Positions 34,394 through 43,530 of a stretch of DNA of 64,000 nucleotides are shown here, in pieces. Under the pieces are notes generated by a model. The model worked only from the letters and a program-made list of their open reading frames with translations. It had not been told where the DNA came from and ran no database searches. The stretch lies in the NCBI RefSeq assembly GCF_014322795.1, contig NZ_JAASTT010000007.1:62001-126000 (forward strand). Direction: 5' to 3'. How positions within the stretch are numbered: the first letter of the stretch is position 1; each line of letters begins with the position of its first letter. The position numbers were made by a program, and so were the translations under genes. The stretch comes from Paenilisteria portnoyi. GTDB taxonomy: Bacteria > Bacillota > Bacilli > Lactobacillales > Listeriaceae.

Positions 34394-35443
34394 ATGACGG
34401 ATCAAAAAGAAGAATTGCACCGTATTAAAATTTTGGAACCGTTGAGCCCGAATCGCTCGACTGCTATTATAAATGGGGACACGAGTGGAATTTTGAATTG
34501 GAATGATATTCCGTATCCATCGTTTTATCGTGCGTATAAAGAGTTATCGACGAACTATTGGATTCCTGATGAGGTTGATATGAAGAGTGACGCGAAGCAA
34601 TATCCGCTGCTTTCAGAAGAAGAGAAGTATGCTTTTGATGCGATTATTGGTTTGCTGGCGACATTGGATTCTCCGCAGACAAGGTTTATTTATAATGTCG
34701 CGGAATATATTACAGATCCAGCGGTGCACGCGAATACCGCGATTATTGGTCAGCAAGAAGTGATTCATAATGAGAGTTATTCTTACGTGCTTGCTTCAAT
34801 TACGAATTTGCAGGAGCAGAAACGTATTTTTGAATTGGCACGGACGCATCCGACGATTGTGAAGCGGAATGAGCCGATTATGGAGTCGTATGATGATTTT
34901 ATGACGAACAAGACGGGCGAGAATTTGGTCAAAGCGTTGATTCAATCTTCTATTTTAGAAGGTATTAATTTTTATAGTGGTTTTGCTTATTTTTATAACT
35001 TGGTTCGTCAAAATAAAATGACGGGAACTGGGAAAATTATTAGTTTTATTAATCGTGATGAATTGGCACACTCTAAGTTTATCTCAGAAGTTATTCGCGC
35101 GATTCTTGGTGAAAATCCGGAATTGCAAACAGATGAACTTGTGGAATATACACATGAAGCTTTCCGCCACGCCGTGGAACTCGAAACGGTTTGGTCGGAG
35201 GAAGTTTTGGATGGAATTGAAGGTATCGACGTATCGGAAATGGTGGATTACGTGAAATATCGCGCCAATAAGATGCTTGGTATGCTTGGGATTCCAGAAC
35301 TTTATCCGGGTCACAGCGAGAACAAGATGTCGTGGATTAAGGCATATGCAGATAACTTTACGGAAACGAAAACGGACTTTTTCGAAATGCGCAATAGTAG
35401 TTACAAAAAAACAAATGTCGACAACGGTTTTGACGATCTATGA
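34394..35443 (+). CDS. nrdB: Class I ribonucleoside-diphosphate reductase beta subunit
   Basis: The 349-residue ferritin-like radical subunit has metal ligands Asp in TLDSPQTR (~96), Glu and His in QQEVIHNESY (~126), and Glu and His in NRDELAHSKF (~225). The Tyr four residues after the first His is in the place of the radical tyrosine, so this is a Tyr-radical enzyme. It follows AGAGGAGG. The flavodoxin gene starts within its stop codon (ATGA), which links radical generation to an electron donor. Confidence 0.9.
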   Translation: MTDQKEELHRIKILEPLSPNRSTAIINGDTSGILNWNDIPYPSFYRAYKELSTNYWIPDEVDMKSDAKQYPLLSEEEKYAFDAIIGLLATLDSPQTRFIYNVAEYITDPAVHANTAIIGQQEVIHNESYSYVLASITNLQEQKRIFELARTHPTIVKRNEPIMESYDDFMTNKTGENLVKALIQSSILEGINFYSGFAYFYNLVRQNKMTGTGKIISFINRDELAHSKFISEVIRAILGENPELQTDELVEYTHEAFRHAVELETVWSEEVLDGIEGIDVSEMVDYVKYRANKMLGMLGIPELYPGHSENKMSWIKAYADNFTETKTDFFEMRNSSYKKTNVDNGFDDL

Positions 35444-35880
35444 GAATCCTCTTGGCGTATGATTCTTTGAGTGGCAATACGAAGATGGTGGCGGAGGAAG
35501 TGGAAGCGGAATTCAAGAAGTCAGGGCATGCTGTGACTTCGTTTCGTGTCCACCCTGACGCCCAGTATCCACTGGAGACGGACTACGATTTGTTCATTTT
35601 AGGGGCTTGGACAGCTGATTTAGGTAGGACACCGCCAGATATGAAGGATTTTATCGCAGAATTGGGAATGAAACCGCCGCACGTCGCGATTTTTGGGACG
35701 GGTGAAACACAATGGAGCATGGCTTATTTTTGTGGGGCAGTCGATCGGATGGCTACGTATTTTGAATCGGATTATCCGAGGTTAAAAATCGAGCAAATGC
35801 CGAATAATGAACGGGACCACGAGGCGATCAGGAATTGGGTCGCGGAAGTATTGTCCATGAGAGAAGGGGTAGTGAAATGA
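35440..35880 (+). CDS. Flavodoxin of the nrd operon
   Basis: A 146-residue flavodoxin with the FMN phosphate loop DSLSGNTKMVAEEV (~7), LFILGAWTADLGRTPPDM at the 50s loop and VAIFGTGETQWSMAYFCGA at the 90s loop. It is larger and more typical of a flavodoxin than a standard NrdI but occupies the place of NrdI. It may reduce or activate the dimetal centre of NrdB, which is inference. It overlaps nrdB and the thioredoxin-like gene by ATGA junctions. Confidence 0.8.
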   Translation: MRILLAYDSLSGNTKMVAEEVEAEFKKSGHAVTSFRVHPDAQYPLETDYDLFILGAWTADLGRTPPDMKDFIAELGMKPPHVAIFGTGETQWSMAYFCGAVDRMATYFESDYPRLKIEQMPNNERDHEAIRNWVAEVLSMREGVVK

Positions 35881-36206
35881 CAAGTATCGAAATTAAAACA
35901 ATGGAAGAATTTGATCAACATGTTGCTGCAGGAGAGTTAGTTTACGTGGATTTTTGGAAAGATAACTGCCCGAACTGTAAGATGCTTGATCTTTCATTCC
36001 AAGAGTTTAAAAATTCATCGATGGCTGATAAGGTCAAAGTATTGAAAGTGAAATTAGAAGAAGTAGGGGAAGATTTCTTTTTCAATCGCAATATCCGTCA
36101 AACACCTACATTGGTGCTTTATAAAGGCGGCGAAGAGGTTTCGCGGTTGAATGGATTTATTCCGCCAGAGCATATTGAGGAAGCGGTTGTAGCACAAGAA
36201 GCATAA
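35877..36206 (+). CDS. Thioredoxin-like protein of the nrd operon
   Basis: A 109-residue thioredoxin fold with the active site VDFWKDNCPNCKMLDLSF; CPNC replaces the usual CGPC, which would change the redox potential. The cis-Pro loop is IRQTPTLVLYKGGEEVSRL. ATG 35877 forms an ATGA overlap with the flavodoxin; the upstream extension has no support. It probably recycles the C-terminal disulfide of NrdA, given its place as the last gene of the operon. Confidence 0.82.
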   Translation: MTSIEIKTMEEFDQHVAAGELVYVDFWKDNCPNCKMLDLSFQEFKNSSMADKVKVLKVKLEEVGEDFFFNRNIRQTPTLVLYKGGEEVSRLNGFIPPEHIEEAVVAQEA

Positions 36207-36221
36207 TAGAGGATTAGAATG

Positions 36222-36253
36222 GGCACTCCATGTTGATAGGGGTGTCTTTTTTG
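36222..36253 (+). terminator. Terminator of the nrd operon
   Basis: GGCACTCC pairs with GGGGTGTC with wobble pairs, around a nine-base loop and followed by TTTTTT. Confidence 0.7.
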
Positions 36254-36315
36254 CGTACTTTTGTCCTTCTCCAATCTTGTCCACCTCCTGAGGACAAATT
36301 CCAATTTTGATTGTA

Positions 36316-36344
36316 TTGCTATGTTGGTACCGCTGTCATACAAT
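36316..36344 (+). promoter_or_regulatory. Putative mtl operon promoter
   Basis: TTGCTA and TACAAT are separated by 17 bp, with the -10 box 114 bp before mtlA. The leader includes the imperfect palindrome around GCGCAATTCCATTAGTGGA, where an MtlR site could lie; I cannot confirm it. Confidence 0.5.
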
Positions 36345-36457
36345 GTATATAAGAGCTAAGCCGATATGTGAAACTAAGATTTGGAAGGGCGCAATTCCAT
36401 TAGTGGAACGGGCAGAGCAATTGCTTTGAAGCAGAATAAGAAAGGGGACATAAAAAA

Positions 36458-37897
36458 ATGGAGCAACAACAAGAAAAGTCTGGCTTCCGAGTGAAGGTTC
36501 AGCATTTTGGTAGTTTTTTAAGTGGTATGATTATGCCCAATATTGGGGCGTTTATTGCATGGGGACTTATTACGGCGTTATTTATTCCGACTGGTCGAAT
36601 TCCAAATGCGGAATTTGCTAAACTTGTCGATCCAATGATTAAATATTTATTACCACTTCTGATTGCGTATACTGGGGGTAAATTGGTATATGAAACACGT
36701 GGTGGGGTCGTTGGTGCGGCTGTGACGATGGGGGCTATTGTGGGGACATCGATGCCAATGTTACTTGGTGCGATGATTTTAGGACCTCTTTCAGCTTGGT
36801 TGATTAAGCGATTTGATAAATTAATTGAAGGAAAAATAAAAGCTGGATTTGAAATGTTAGTCAATAATTTCTCGGCTGGTATTTTGGCCGGAACGTTAGC
36901 TATTATATCTTTAAAAACGATTGGGCCAGCACTGCAAACGGTGAATCAGGCAATGGCTTCAGGTGTTCAATTCTTAATTGATAATCATTTGCTGCCGCTC
37001 GTAAGTATATTTGTAGAGCCTGCGAAGGTATTATTCTTGAATAACGCGATTAATCAGGGTGTATTATCACCTCTAGGTATTGATCAGGCTGTAAGTACGG
37101 GGAAATCTATTTTATTCTTAATTGAGACGAACCCAGGACCAGGGCTAGGAATTCTACTTGCTTATACGGTATTTGGTAAGGGGACGGCTAGACAAACGGC
37201 GCCAGGCGCGATTATTATTCAATTTTTAGGTGGGATTCATGAGATTTATTTCCCTTATGTTCTAATGAAACCGGCTTTATTACTAGGTGCTATTGCTGGT
37301 GGGATGACAGGGATTATCACGTTCAACTTGTTTGATGTTGGTTTGGTTGCAACGGCTTCACCAGGGAGTATTTTTGCGATACTTGCGTTAACACCTCAAG
37401 GAGACTATATCGGTATTATTGCGGGGATTCTATTTGCAACAATCGTCTCATTTGCTGTTTCTGCGGTTATCTTGAAAACCTCGAAAGCAACCGATGATAC
37501 AGAACTCAAGACAGCGGAGCAAAAAATGGCTACAATGAAAGGTAAGAAGGCGATGGTAGCTAGTGCAGTTGTTGGGACGACGGATGCGGAACTTGCAGCG
37601 GATGGGATTCCAGTTGGGACGAGAAAAATTATTTTTGCGTGTGATGCGGGAATGGGATCGAGTGCGATGGGCGCGTCGGTGTTGCGGAATAAGGTGAAGA
37701 AGGCGGGACTGGATATTGAGGTTGTGAATTTTGCAATTGCGCAGTTGCCACCGGACGCTGATATTGTCGTGACGCATCAGGATTTGACGGCTCGTGCGAC
37801 GGAAAAACTACCAAAGGCCTATCATATTTCGGTCGACAATTTCTTGAATAGCCATAAATATGATGAGCTAGTGGAGAATTTGGCTGACCAGAAATAA
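36458..37897 (+). CDS. mtlA: Mannitol-specific PTS EIICB component
   Basis: Residues 1 to about 345 are the EIIC membrane domain (GSFLSGMIMPNIGAFIAWG at the start, IIIQFLGGIHEIYFPYVLMK near 255, the GGIHEIYFP substrate motif). A linker leads to an EIIB domain with the phospho-acceptor Cys in KIIFACDAGMGSSAMGASVL (~390-409). It imports and phosphorylates mannitol to mannitol-1-P. EIIA is separate (mtlF). First gene of a four-gene operon after AGAAAGGGGACA. Confidence 0.92.
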   Translation: MEQQQEKSGFRVKVQHFGSFLSGMIMPNIGAFIAWGLITALFIPTGRIPNAEFAKLVDPMIKYLLPLLIAYTGGKLVYETRGGVVGAAVTMGAIVGTSMPMLLGAMILGPLSAWLIKRFDKLIEGKIKAGFEMLVNNFSAGILAGTLAIISLKTIGPALQTVNQAMASGVQFLIDNHLLPLVSIFVEPAKVLFLNNAINQGVLSPLGIDQAVSTGKSILFLIETNPGPGLGILLAYTVFGKGTARQTAPGAIIIQFLGGIHEIYFPYVLMKPALLLGAIAGGMTGIITFNLFDVGLVATASPGSIFAILALTPQGDYIGIIAGILFATIVSFAVSAVILKTSKATDDTELKTAEQKMATMKGKKAMVASAVVGTTDAELAADGIPVGTRKIIFACDAGMGSSAMGASVLRNKVKKAGLDIEVVNFAIAQLPPDADIVVTHQDLTARATEKLPKAYHISVDNFLNSHKYDELVENLADQK

Positions 37898-37912
37898 CTG
37901 GGGGAATTTTAG

Positions 37913-39997
37913 ATGTATATTTCGGCAAGGACGAGACTTATTTTGGAGCAGCTTTTAATGAGCCATGAACCTGTAGCAACGGCGGATTTGGCGGAATATA
38001 TGGATGTGAGTGAGCGAACAATTAGGCGTGATTTGAAGGAAGTGGAGGCTGTTCTTGGGTCGTATCAATTAGCCTTGGAACGCAAGGATGCGAGGCTTTC
38101 GGTGTTTGGATCAGAGTCTAGTCGCCAAGCTTTTAAGTGGCAATTGCTCGACCTTTCTTACAATGAGTTCACACCAATGGAGCGGCAACAGTTTATTTTA
38201 AAAACGTTATTGAAGGAAAATGAACCGGTGAAATTAATCGCGCTGGCAAATGACCTCAATGTGACGATATCGACGATTAGCAGTGATTTGACGAAGCTAG
38301 AGGAGGAGTTAACTGGGCGCGCGGAGATTGAGCGTAAGCGTGGTTATGGTGTGAAATTACTGGCGGATGAAGTCGTGAAGCGAGCGCTACTTAGTGATTT
38401 AATCGCGACGACGGGTTCGAAAAATTCGCTGTTCCAGTTGTTTCAGCAACAAAAGCAGGATGAAATCGAGACGCTGGCAGATGATCGTTTGTTGCATGTG
38501 ATTGATAATACGCTGATTCAAAAAGTGGAGGAGAATGTGCGGACGTGGCGCAAGGATTTGGCATATGAGATGACGGATGAGGCGTATTTGACACTCGTCG
38601 TGCATATTTCGATTTCGGTGGAGCGGATGATTAGTGGGAACTATTTGAAGGAGATGAAGCCTGAACAGGATTATTTTCGGAATTTTCCAGAATTTACTGT
38701 GGCAAAAGAATTATTGGCTGCTTGCCTGGATATGGAGCCGTTTGTTGTGCCAGATGGCGAAGCGCTTTATGTGACGATGCATATTCGCGGGGCCAAGGCG
38801 CAGGATGAGTCGGGGATTTTCTCGGGTAATGAGAACGTGCAGGCAGTGACGATTGCGAAACGATTGATTTCAAAAGTGGAGGCAGAGCTGGGTAGCGCGT
38901 TCCAAGAAGCTGCATTACTTAGCGGCTTGACGGCGCATTTACGACCGGCGTTACGTCGATTGGATCAAAATATGCGCATTCATAATCCATTGATTAAAAC
39001 GATAAAACAGGATTATCCGTCGCTTTTTCAAATTGTGCGGGTGGCGTTTCGTGAAATTTACCAGCAAGCAGATGTTCCGGATGAGGAAATTGGTTATTTG
39101 GTTTTGCATTTTGGGGCGGCGTTATTGCAGAAAAATGAGAATCGGGTGTTTTCGGGATTGGTCGTTTGTTCGAGTGGAATTGGGACGTCAAAAATGCTGG
39201 CAACGCGCTTGAAACAGGCGTTACCGCAGCTCAAGGATTTGCAAAATGTGTCGTTGTTTGAGGTGCTGAATCATCGGAATACGCGACATTTTGACGTGAT
39301 TGTGTCAACGATTGATTTAGGAAAAGTGGATTTCGAGTATTTCTTGGTGAGTCCGATGTTGACGGATCGGGAAATTTCGCAAGTGGAAGTTTTTCTGAAG
39401 CAGAAGGAAATGTTTGTGCCGCAAAAGGCGCCACGGGAGCAAGAAGAGGAGATGTCGTTGCTTGAGGCGGTGCATCATTTGGAAAGTCAGCAGGAGTATG
39501 TGAACACGGTTTTAGCGATTTTGAAAGGGTTTCAGGTCGTGAAGATGGAGGAGACGCAGCATAATTTGGAAGATACGTTGCGCGCGGTTTGTATGGCGAT
39601 GTTTGAGCAGGAGCGGGATATTCAAGTGGAGATATTACTCCGATCGCTGCTGGAACGGGAGAAGTGGAGTGGTTTCGGGATTCCAGAGACAAGGCTTGCG
39701 TTGTTTCACGTCCGAAACGAGTTTGTGCATCAGCCGGTTTTTCAGATTTTCTCGTTGCAGGACGCGGTCGATGTGCCAGCGATGGGCGGGGGAAATGTGG
39801 CGGCGACCACCTTACTCGTTTTGCTAGCACCGGAAAAATTGGCACCGCAGGGACTCGAAGTGATGAGTTTTATAAGTGCGATGGCTATTGAAAATGAGGA
39901 AACAACGCGATTGTTGGAATCGGGAAATGGTGCGGAAATCACGGCTTTTGTGATTAGTAGGTTAAACCAATTTTTAGATGATATGAGGAGGAAATAG
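37913..39997 (+). CDS. mtlR: Mannitol operon transcriptional activator MtlR
   Basis: The 694-residue regulator has the domain order of Bacillus MtlR: two N-terminal helix-turn-helices (YMDVSERTIRRDLKEVEAVL and LNVTISTISSDLTKLEEEL), PRD1 (~190-300), PRD2 (~300-400), an EIIB-Gat-like domain with VVCSSGIGTSKMLATRLK (~418) and a C-terminal EIIA-like domain with its active-site His in FVHQPVF- and FHVRNEF-type positions (~603). PTS phosphorylation of these sites sets its activity. It lies between mtlA and mtlF, as in Geobacillus-type operons. Confidence 0.9.
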   Translation: MYISARTRLILEQLLMSHEPVATADLAEYMDVSERTIRRDLKEVEAVLGSYQLALERKDARLSVFGSESSRQAFKWQLLDLSYNEFTPMERQQFILKTLLKENEPVKLIALANDLNVTISTISSDLTKLEEELTGRAEIERKRGYGVKLLADEVVKRALLSDLIATTGSKNSLFQLFQQQKQDEIETLADDRLLHVIDNTLIQKVEENVRTWRKDLAYEMTDEAYLTLVVHISISVERMISGNYLKEMKPEQDYFRNFPEFTVAKELLAACLDMEPFVVPDGEALYVTMHIRGAKAQDESGIFSGNENVQAVTIAKRLISKVEAELGSAFQEAALLSGLTAHLRPALRRLDQNMRIHNPLIKTIKQDYPSLFQIVRVAFREIYQQADVPDEEIGYLVLHFGAALLQKNENRVFSGLVVCSSGIGTSKMLATRLKQALPQLKDLQNVSLFEVLNHRNTRHFDVIVSTIDLGKVDFEYFLVSPMLTDREISQVEVFLKQKEMFVPQKAPREQEEEMSLLEAVHHLESQQEYVNTVLAILKGFQVVKMEETQHNLEDTLRAVCMAMFEQERDIQVEILLRSLLEREKWSGFGIPETRLALFHVRNEFVHQPVFQIFSLQDAVDVPAMGGGNVAATTLLVLLAPEKLAPQGLEVMSFISAMAIENEETTRLLESGNGAEITAFVISRLNQFLDDMRRK

Positions 39998-39999
39998 GG

Positions 40000-40434
40000 A
40001 TGGTAGCATTGAATAGTCAGGATATTGCGTTGAAACAGGCGTTTAGCACGAAGGAAGAGGCGATTACGGCCGCGGGACAATTGTTGGTGGATCAGGGATA
40101 CGTGGATGTGCCTTATATTGAGAAGATGAAAGAGCGTGACGCGATGACGACGACGTTTATCGGGAACATGGTGGCGATTCCGCACGGTACGGATGATTCG
40201 CGCGATATGATAAAAAACTCGGGAATCGTTATTTTACAGGTGCCGGATGGTGTTTCGTTTGATGGCAATGAAGTGAAGGTTTTGATTGGTATTGCTGGTG
40301 CGGACGGGGAACATATGGATCTACTTAGTAGCATCGCGATTGTGTGTTCGGAGGAAGAAAATGTGGCGCAAATCGTTGCTGCGGAGTCGAAACAAGAGAT
40401 TATCGATTTCTTTGAAGGGAGCGAAAGCGCATGA
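40000..40434 (+). CDS. mtlF: Mannitol-specific PTS EIIA component
   Basis: A 144-residue EIIA of the mannitol/fructose family. The phosphorylated His62 is in GNMVAIPHGTDDSRDM, and a second conserved stretch is VKVLIGIAGADGEHMDLLSS (20 residues). It passes phosphate from HPr to the EIIB domain of MtlA. It begins two bases after mtlR behind GAGGAGG and its stop overlaps mtlD by ATGA. Confidence 0.92.
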   Translation: MVALNSQDIALKQAFSTKEEAITAAGQLLVDQGYVDVPYIEKMKERDAMTTTFIGNMVAIPHGTDDSRDMIKNSGIVILQVPDGVSFDGNEVKVLIGIAGADGEHMDLLSSIAIVCSEEENVAQIVAAESKQEIIDFFEGSESA

Positions 40435-41576
40435 TCGCCGTACATTTTGGTGCTGGTAATATTGGACGCGGCTTTATCGGGCAGTTGCTACATGAGGCAA
40501 AATATCATGTGACGTTTGTGGATGTGAATAAGACGGTTGTGGACGCGTTGAATGAAAAACAGGAGTACAATGTGATTCTCGCGGATGACTCGCAACATGT
40601 GGATTTGATTACAGATGTGAGCGCCATTAATAGTCAGGAAAATCCGGAGCAGGTCATCGCGGCAATTTTGGAGACGGAGCTGGTAACGACTGCTGTTGGG
40701 CCAACGATTCTACCATTTATCGCGAAAACGTTGGTAGTCGCGATTAAGGCGAGAACGGCGATTCAAAAACCACTGATTATTATGGCGTGCGAGAATATGA
40801 TTGGTGCTTCTGCGTCCCTCCAAGCCAGTGTTTATGCTGAATTGACGGATGCTGAGAAAAATTACGCGGATGAATTCGTGTCATTTCCGAACGCTGCGGT
40901 AGATCGTATTGTACCGAATCAAACGCATGATGATCCGCTAACCGTTCTGGTAGAGCCGTTCTACGAGTGGGTTGTTGAGGAAAGTGCGATTAAAGGTGCG
41001 GCGCCGGATGTGCCAGGAATCACGTATGTTGCCGATTTGACGCCTTACATTGAGCGTAAACTGTTCACGGTAAACACAGGTCATGCGGTAACGGCTTATA
41101 TCGGTCATATGAAAAATATTGATTCGATCGAAGCGGCAATCCATAATGACAAAGTTTTATTTGCTGTTCGTAGCGCGCTTGAGGAAACTGGTGCTCTGCT
41201 AGAAAAGAAATTCGACTTTGCTCATAAAGAACATCAAGCTTATATTGACAAAATTATTGAAAGATTCAAAAATCCCCATATTTCAGATTATGTATCGCGT
41301 GTAGGTCGTTCGCCAATGCGTAAGTTAGGGCCAAATGATCGTTTTGTTCAGCCAGCACGTCAATTTGTCGAGGCTTTTAATGAAACACCAAAAGCGCTTG
41401 CTGATGCGATTGCTGCGGCTTTACGTTTCAATGATCCCGACGATACAGAAGCTGTAGAATTACAAGCACTTGTTGCCGCGGTTGGCCTTGAAAAAGCGAT
41501 TGCGGATGTGACCGGAATTGAGAGTTATTCGAAACTGTTTGAGAAAGTGAAAGATTCTTATTTAAAATTAGCTTGA
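40431..41576 (+). CDS. mtlD: Mannitol-1-phosphate 5-dehydrogenase
   Basis: A 381-residue polyol-type long-chain dehydrogenase. The N-terminal Rossmann loop is AVHFGAGNIGRGFIG, and the catalytic region KLFTVNTGHAVTAYIGHMK (~207) contains the conserved Lys-x5-Asn-x2-His signature. It oxidises mannitol-1-P to fructose-6-P with NAD+. Last gene of the mtlA-R-F-D operon, coupled to mtlF. Confidence 0.93.
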   Translation: MIAVHFGAGNIGRGFIGQLLHEAKYHVTFVDVNKTVVDALNEKQEYNVILADDSQHVDLITDVSAINSQENPEQVIAAILETELVTTAVGPTILPFIAKTLVVAIKARTAIQKPLIIMACENMIGASASLQASVYAELTDAEKNYADEFVSFPNAAVDRIVPNQTHDDPLTVLVEPFYEWVVEESAIKGAAPDVPGITYVADLTPYIERKLFTVNTGHAVTAYIGHMKNIDSIEAAIHNDKVLFAVRSALEETGALLEKKFDFAHKEHQAYIDKIIERFKNPHISDYVSRVGRSPMRKLGPNDRFVQPARQFVEAFNETPKALADAIAAALRFNDPDDTEAVELQALVAAVGLEKAIADVTGIESYSKLFEKVKDSYLKLA

Positions 41577-41622
41577 TGCTGTATGATATGATACACTCTT
41601 TTTAAAAGAGGGGGTAGCAATA

Positions 41623-41925
41623 ATGGAGCAATTAAAGCAAACGGTACGTCAATTTGTCGAGGGACGTGGCTGGGAAGGTCAATATGACTTGCAGAAAGAT
41701 TTGGCTCTATCTCTCACGCTTGAAGCGAGCGAATTGCTTGAATGTTTCCAATGGAAGACGAGTGAGGAAGCTGTGACTACCAATCGCTCAGAAATTCTAG
41801 ATGAGTTGGCGGATGTCTTTATTTACGCGATTCAAATGGCCGATGCGATGGATGTCAATATTGTAACAATTGTGCAGGAAAAATTGGCTAAAAACGCAAG
41901 AAAATATCCGACAAAGAGTATCTGA
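41623..41925 (+). CDS. MazG-like all-alpha nucleotide pyrophosphohydrolase
   Basis: A 100-residue MazG/RS21-C6-type protein. Mg2+-binding acidic motifs are in LSLTLEASELLECFQW (E-x-x-E) and ILDELADVFIYAIQMADAM (E-x-x-D), and it ends with KLAKNARKYP. Such proteins hydrolyse dCTP or damaged dNTPs to monophosphates. It lies 46 bp after mtlD with its own GAGGGGG site and a terminator; read-through from the mtl operon is possible. Confidence 0.82.
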   Translation: MEQLKQTVRQFVEGRGWEGQYDLQKDLALSLTLEASELLECFQWKTSEEAVTTNRSEILDELADVFIYAIQMADAMDVNIVTIVQEKLAKNARKYPTKSI

Positions 41926-41956
41926 CACAAAAAGGTACTCTTTGTTGTTTTTTTTA
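41911..41956 (+). terminator. Terminator after mazG-like gene
   Basis: ACAAAGAGTA pairs with TACTCTTTGT; a long T-rich run follows (GTTGTTTTTTTT). Confidence 0.82.
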
Positions 41957-42085
41957 ACTTTTTTTTAGAAATGTTCACTACTTCGTCATGGATTATATTT
42001 TTTAGACCTGATATACTAGAAGAGGATAGCTATAAACGATAAGGCGAATCTGAAAATCAACGTTTAGGAAAGTGGGAAAAGAAAT

Positions 42086-43099
42086 ATGGGGAAAGTTACA
42101 ATTGGTATTGATATTGGCACGGCTAATATTAGTATCTACTCAGACATGGAGAAAATGATTTTTCATGAGCCTACAGTTTTAGCATATGATACGAAGAAAG
42201 ATAAAGTTTTAGAAATTGGCCATGAAGCAAAAGAGTTGGCAGAGAAGACACCGGGCTCGATTGTTGTGCTTAGTCCTTTACAGGGTGGAATTATTGCCGA
42301 TTTTGATATGACATTACGATTGATGAAGAAAGTGGAAAGCCGTGTTAGCGCGGTTACTGGAAAGCGTTTTAAGCAGATGGATTTGATTGTTTCGCTACTT
42401 CCTGGAGCAACTAATATTGAACGTCAAGCGATCGGAGACATCTTGTTTTCACTGGGAGTTAAGTCGCTTTATTTTATAGAAGGATCACTTGCTGCAACAA
42501 TGGGCGCTGGTTTGCCTTTCGCTAAACCGATTGCAAACGTGATTGTAGATATCGGTGCTGGCAAAATTTCAACATCGCTCGTTTCCTATGGTGGTATTGT
42601 TACGAGTGCAACATTGCGTAAATCAGGTGACGAACTCGATCGCGATATTGCCCAGCTTGTACGCAATAAGTATAATGTTTTGATTGGCTTAGAAACGGCG
42701 GAACAGGTGAAATGGCAACTGCATTGTGATACCTCTTTGGAAGAGAAGTTGATTGAGATTGAAGGGCGTGATTTGGTCACCGGTTTTCCGATTACGATTA
42801 AAGTCCCAGCCTCTGAATTCCAAGAACAGATTGATGAATTTTTGAAGCGGATTTTGAGTGTTGTGCAATCGACTTTGGAAACGAGTCCGCCTGAATTAAG
42901 TGGTAATATCCGTGCAAGTGGCGTAACGCTTACGGGTGGCGGGTCATTACTTGAAGGCTTATCAGATTGGCTGCATAATCAAATCATGGTGCCAGTGCAT
43001 ATGGCTCCAGCACCATTCGAGTCTGTGGCACTTGGAACGAGCATGGCGGGAGAACATTTAGATCGACTGATAAATATTGAAAAAGTGACTGCACGATAA
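42086..43099 (+). CDS. Divergent MreB/Mbl-like actin homologue
   Basis: The 337-residue protein has the actin fold motifs: phosphate 1 GIDIGTANISIYSD (~7), phosphate 2 NVIVDIGAGKISTSLVSYGG (~153) and adenosine loop ASGVTLTGGGSLLEGLSDWL (~279). In MreB and Mbl phosphate 2 is usually DIGGGTT-E; here it is DIGAGKI-S, so the Glu of the TTE triplet is missing and nucleotide hydrolysis may differ. EPTVLAYD and the missing amphipathic start helix are also unlike MreB. It is not in an mreBCD context. It may shape or position another machine. Confidence 0.78.
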   Translation: MGKVTIGIDIGTANISIYSDMEKMIFHEPTVLAYDTKKDKVLEIGHEAKELAEKTPGSIVVLSPLQGGIIADFDMTLRLMKKVESRVSAVTGKRFKQMDLIVSLLPGATNIERQAIGDILFSLGVKSLYFIEGSLAATMGAGLPFAKPIANVIVDIGAGKISTSLVSYGGIVTSATLRKSGDELDRDIAQLVRNKYNVLIGLETAEQVKWQLHCDTSLEEKLIEIEGRDLVTGFPITIKVPASEFQEQIDEFLKRILSVVQSTLETSPPELSGNIRASGVTLTGGGSLLEGLSDWLHNQIMVPVHMAPAPFESVALGTSMAGEHLDRLINIEKVTAR

Positions 43100-43138
43100 A
43101 AAAGTAGCGATCCCCGAATAGGGATCGCTACTTTTTTA
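43098..43138. terminator. Bidirectional terminator
   Basis: AAAAAAGTAGCGATCCC pairs with GGGATCGCTACTTTTTT, with CGAATA in the loop. It separates the MreB-like gene from the convergent small membrane protein. Confidence 0.88.
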
Positions 43139-43139
43139 G

Positions 43140-43319
43140 TTATCTATATGAATAAGAACGATTATTTTTTCTCTTGGAACGAATCATAAATAGGATACCT
43201 AGCACGAAGAGAACAATGGATGCAAGACACACGATAAAGCCAATGATTCCAACGATGCTAAATGATATACCAACTCCGACGATGCCTAAAATAAGTAGGA
43301 TCAAACCGATAAGTTTCAT
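43140..43319 (-). CDS. 59-residue membrane protein
   Basis: On the minus strand AAAGGAGTTTTTGA precedes an ATG and a frame that reads MKLIGLILLILGIVGVGISF, then a second hydrophobic helix and the basic end MIRSKRKNNRSYSYR. Two membrane helices joined by a Gly-rich hairpin and a positively charged tail suggest a small integral membrane protein with the C-terminus inside. Strong ribosome binding site and a shared terminator support it. No family is recognised. Confidence 0.65.
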   Translation of the reverse strand: MKLIGLILLILGIVGVGISFSIVGIIGFIVCLASIVLFVLGILFMIRSKRKNNRSYSYR

Positions 43320-43530
43320 TCAAAAACTCCTTTCTTTAAGAGGGTACATCATCTATTATACCGAAAAAAAGGATAAATATTAAGTGACTTTTGGCATAAA
43401 ATGAAAAATTTAATCAACTAAACAAGATATTAAACCTAAGCGATTTTTTCTGAGTAAATAATAATTTTCACGTTATTTTATGCGATTTACCTCCGTTTTT
43501 GTTTAGTATGCAAAACTTTCTTTGCTTTCA

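Noticed and set aside
39231..39845. Long 204-codon open frame antisense to mtlR
   Set aside because: It lies fully inside mtlR, has no ribosome binding site and a Pro/Ser/Arg-rich composition typical of a shadow frame. The mtlR reading is strongly supported by its domains.
43174..43383. 69-codon plus-strand frame near the MreB-like gene
   Set aside because: The minus-strand 59-codon frame at the same place has a perfect ribosome binding site and a membrane-protein composition, so the plus-strand frame is treated as its shadow.
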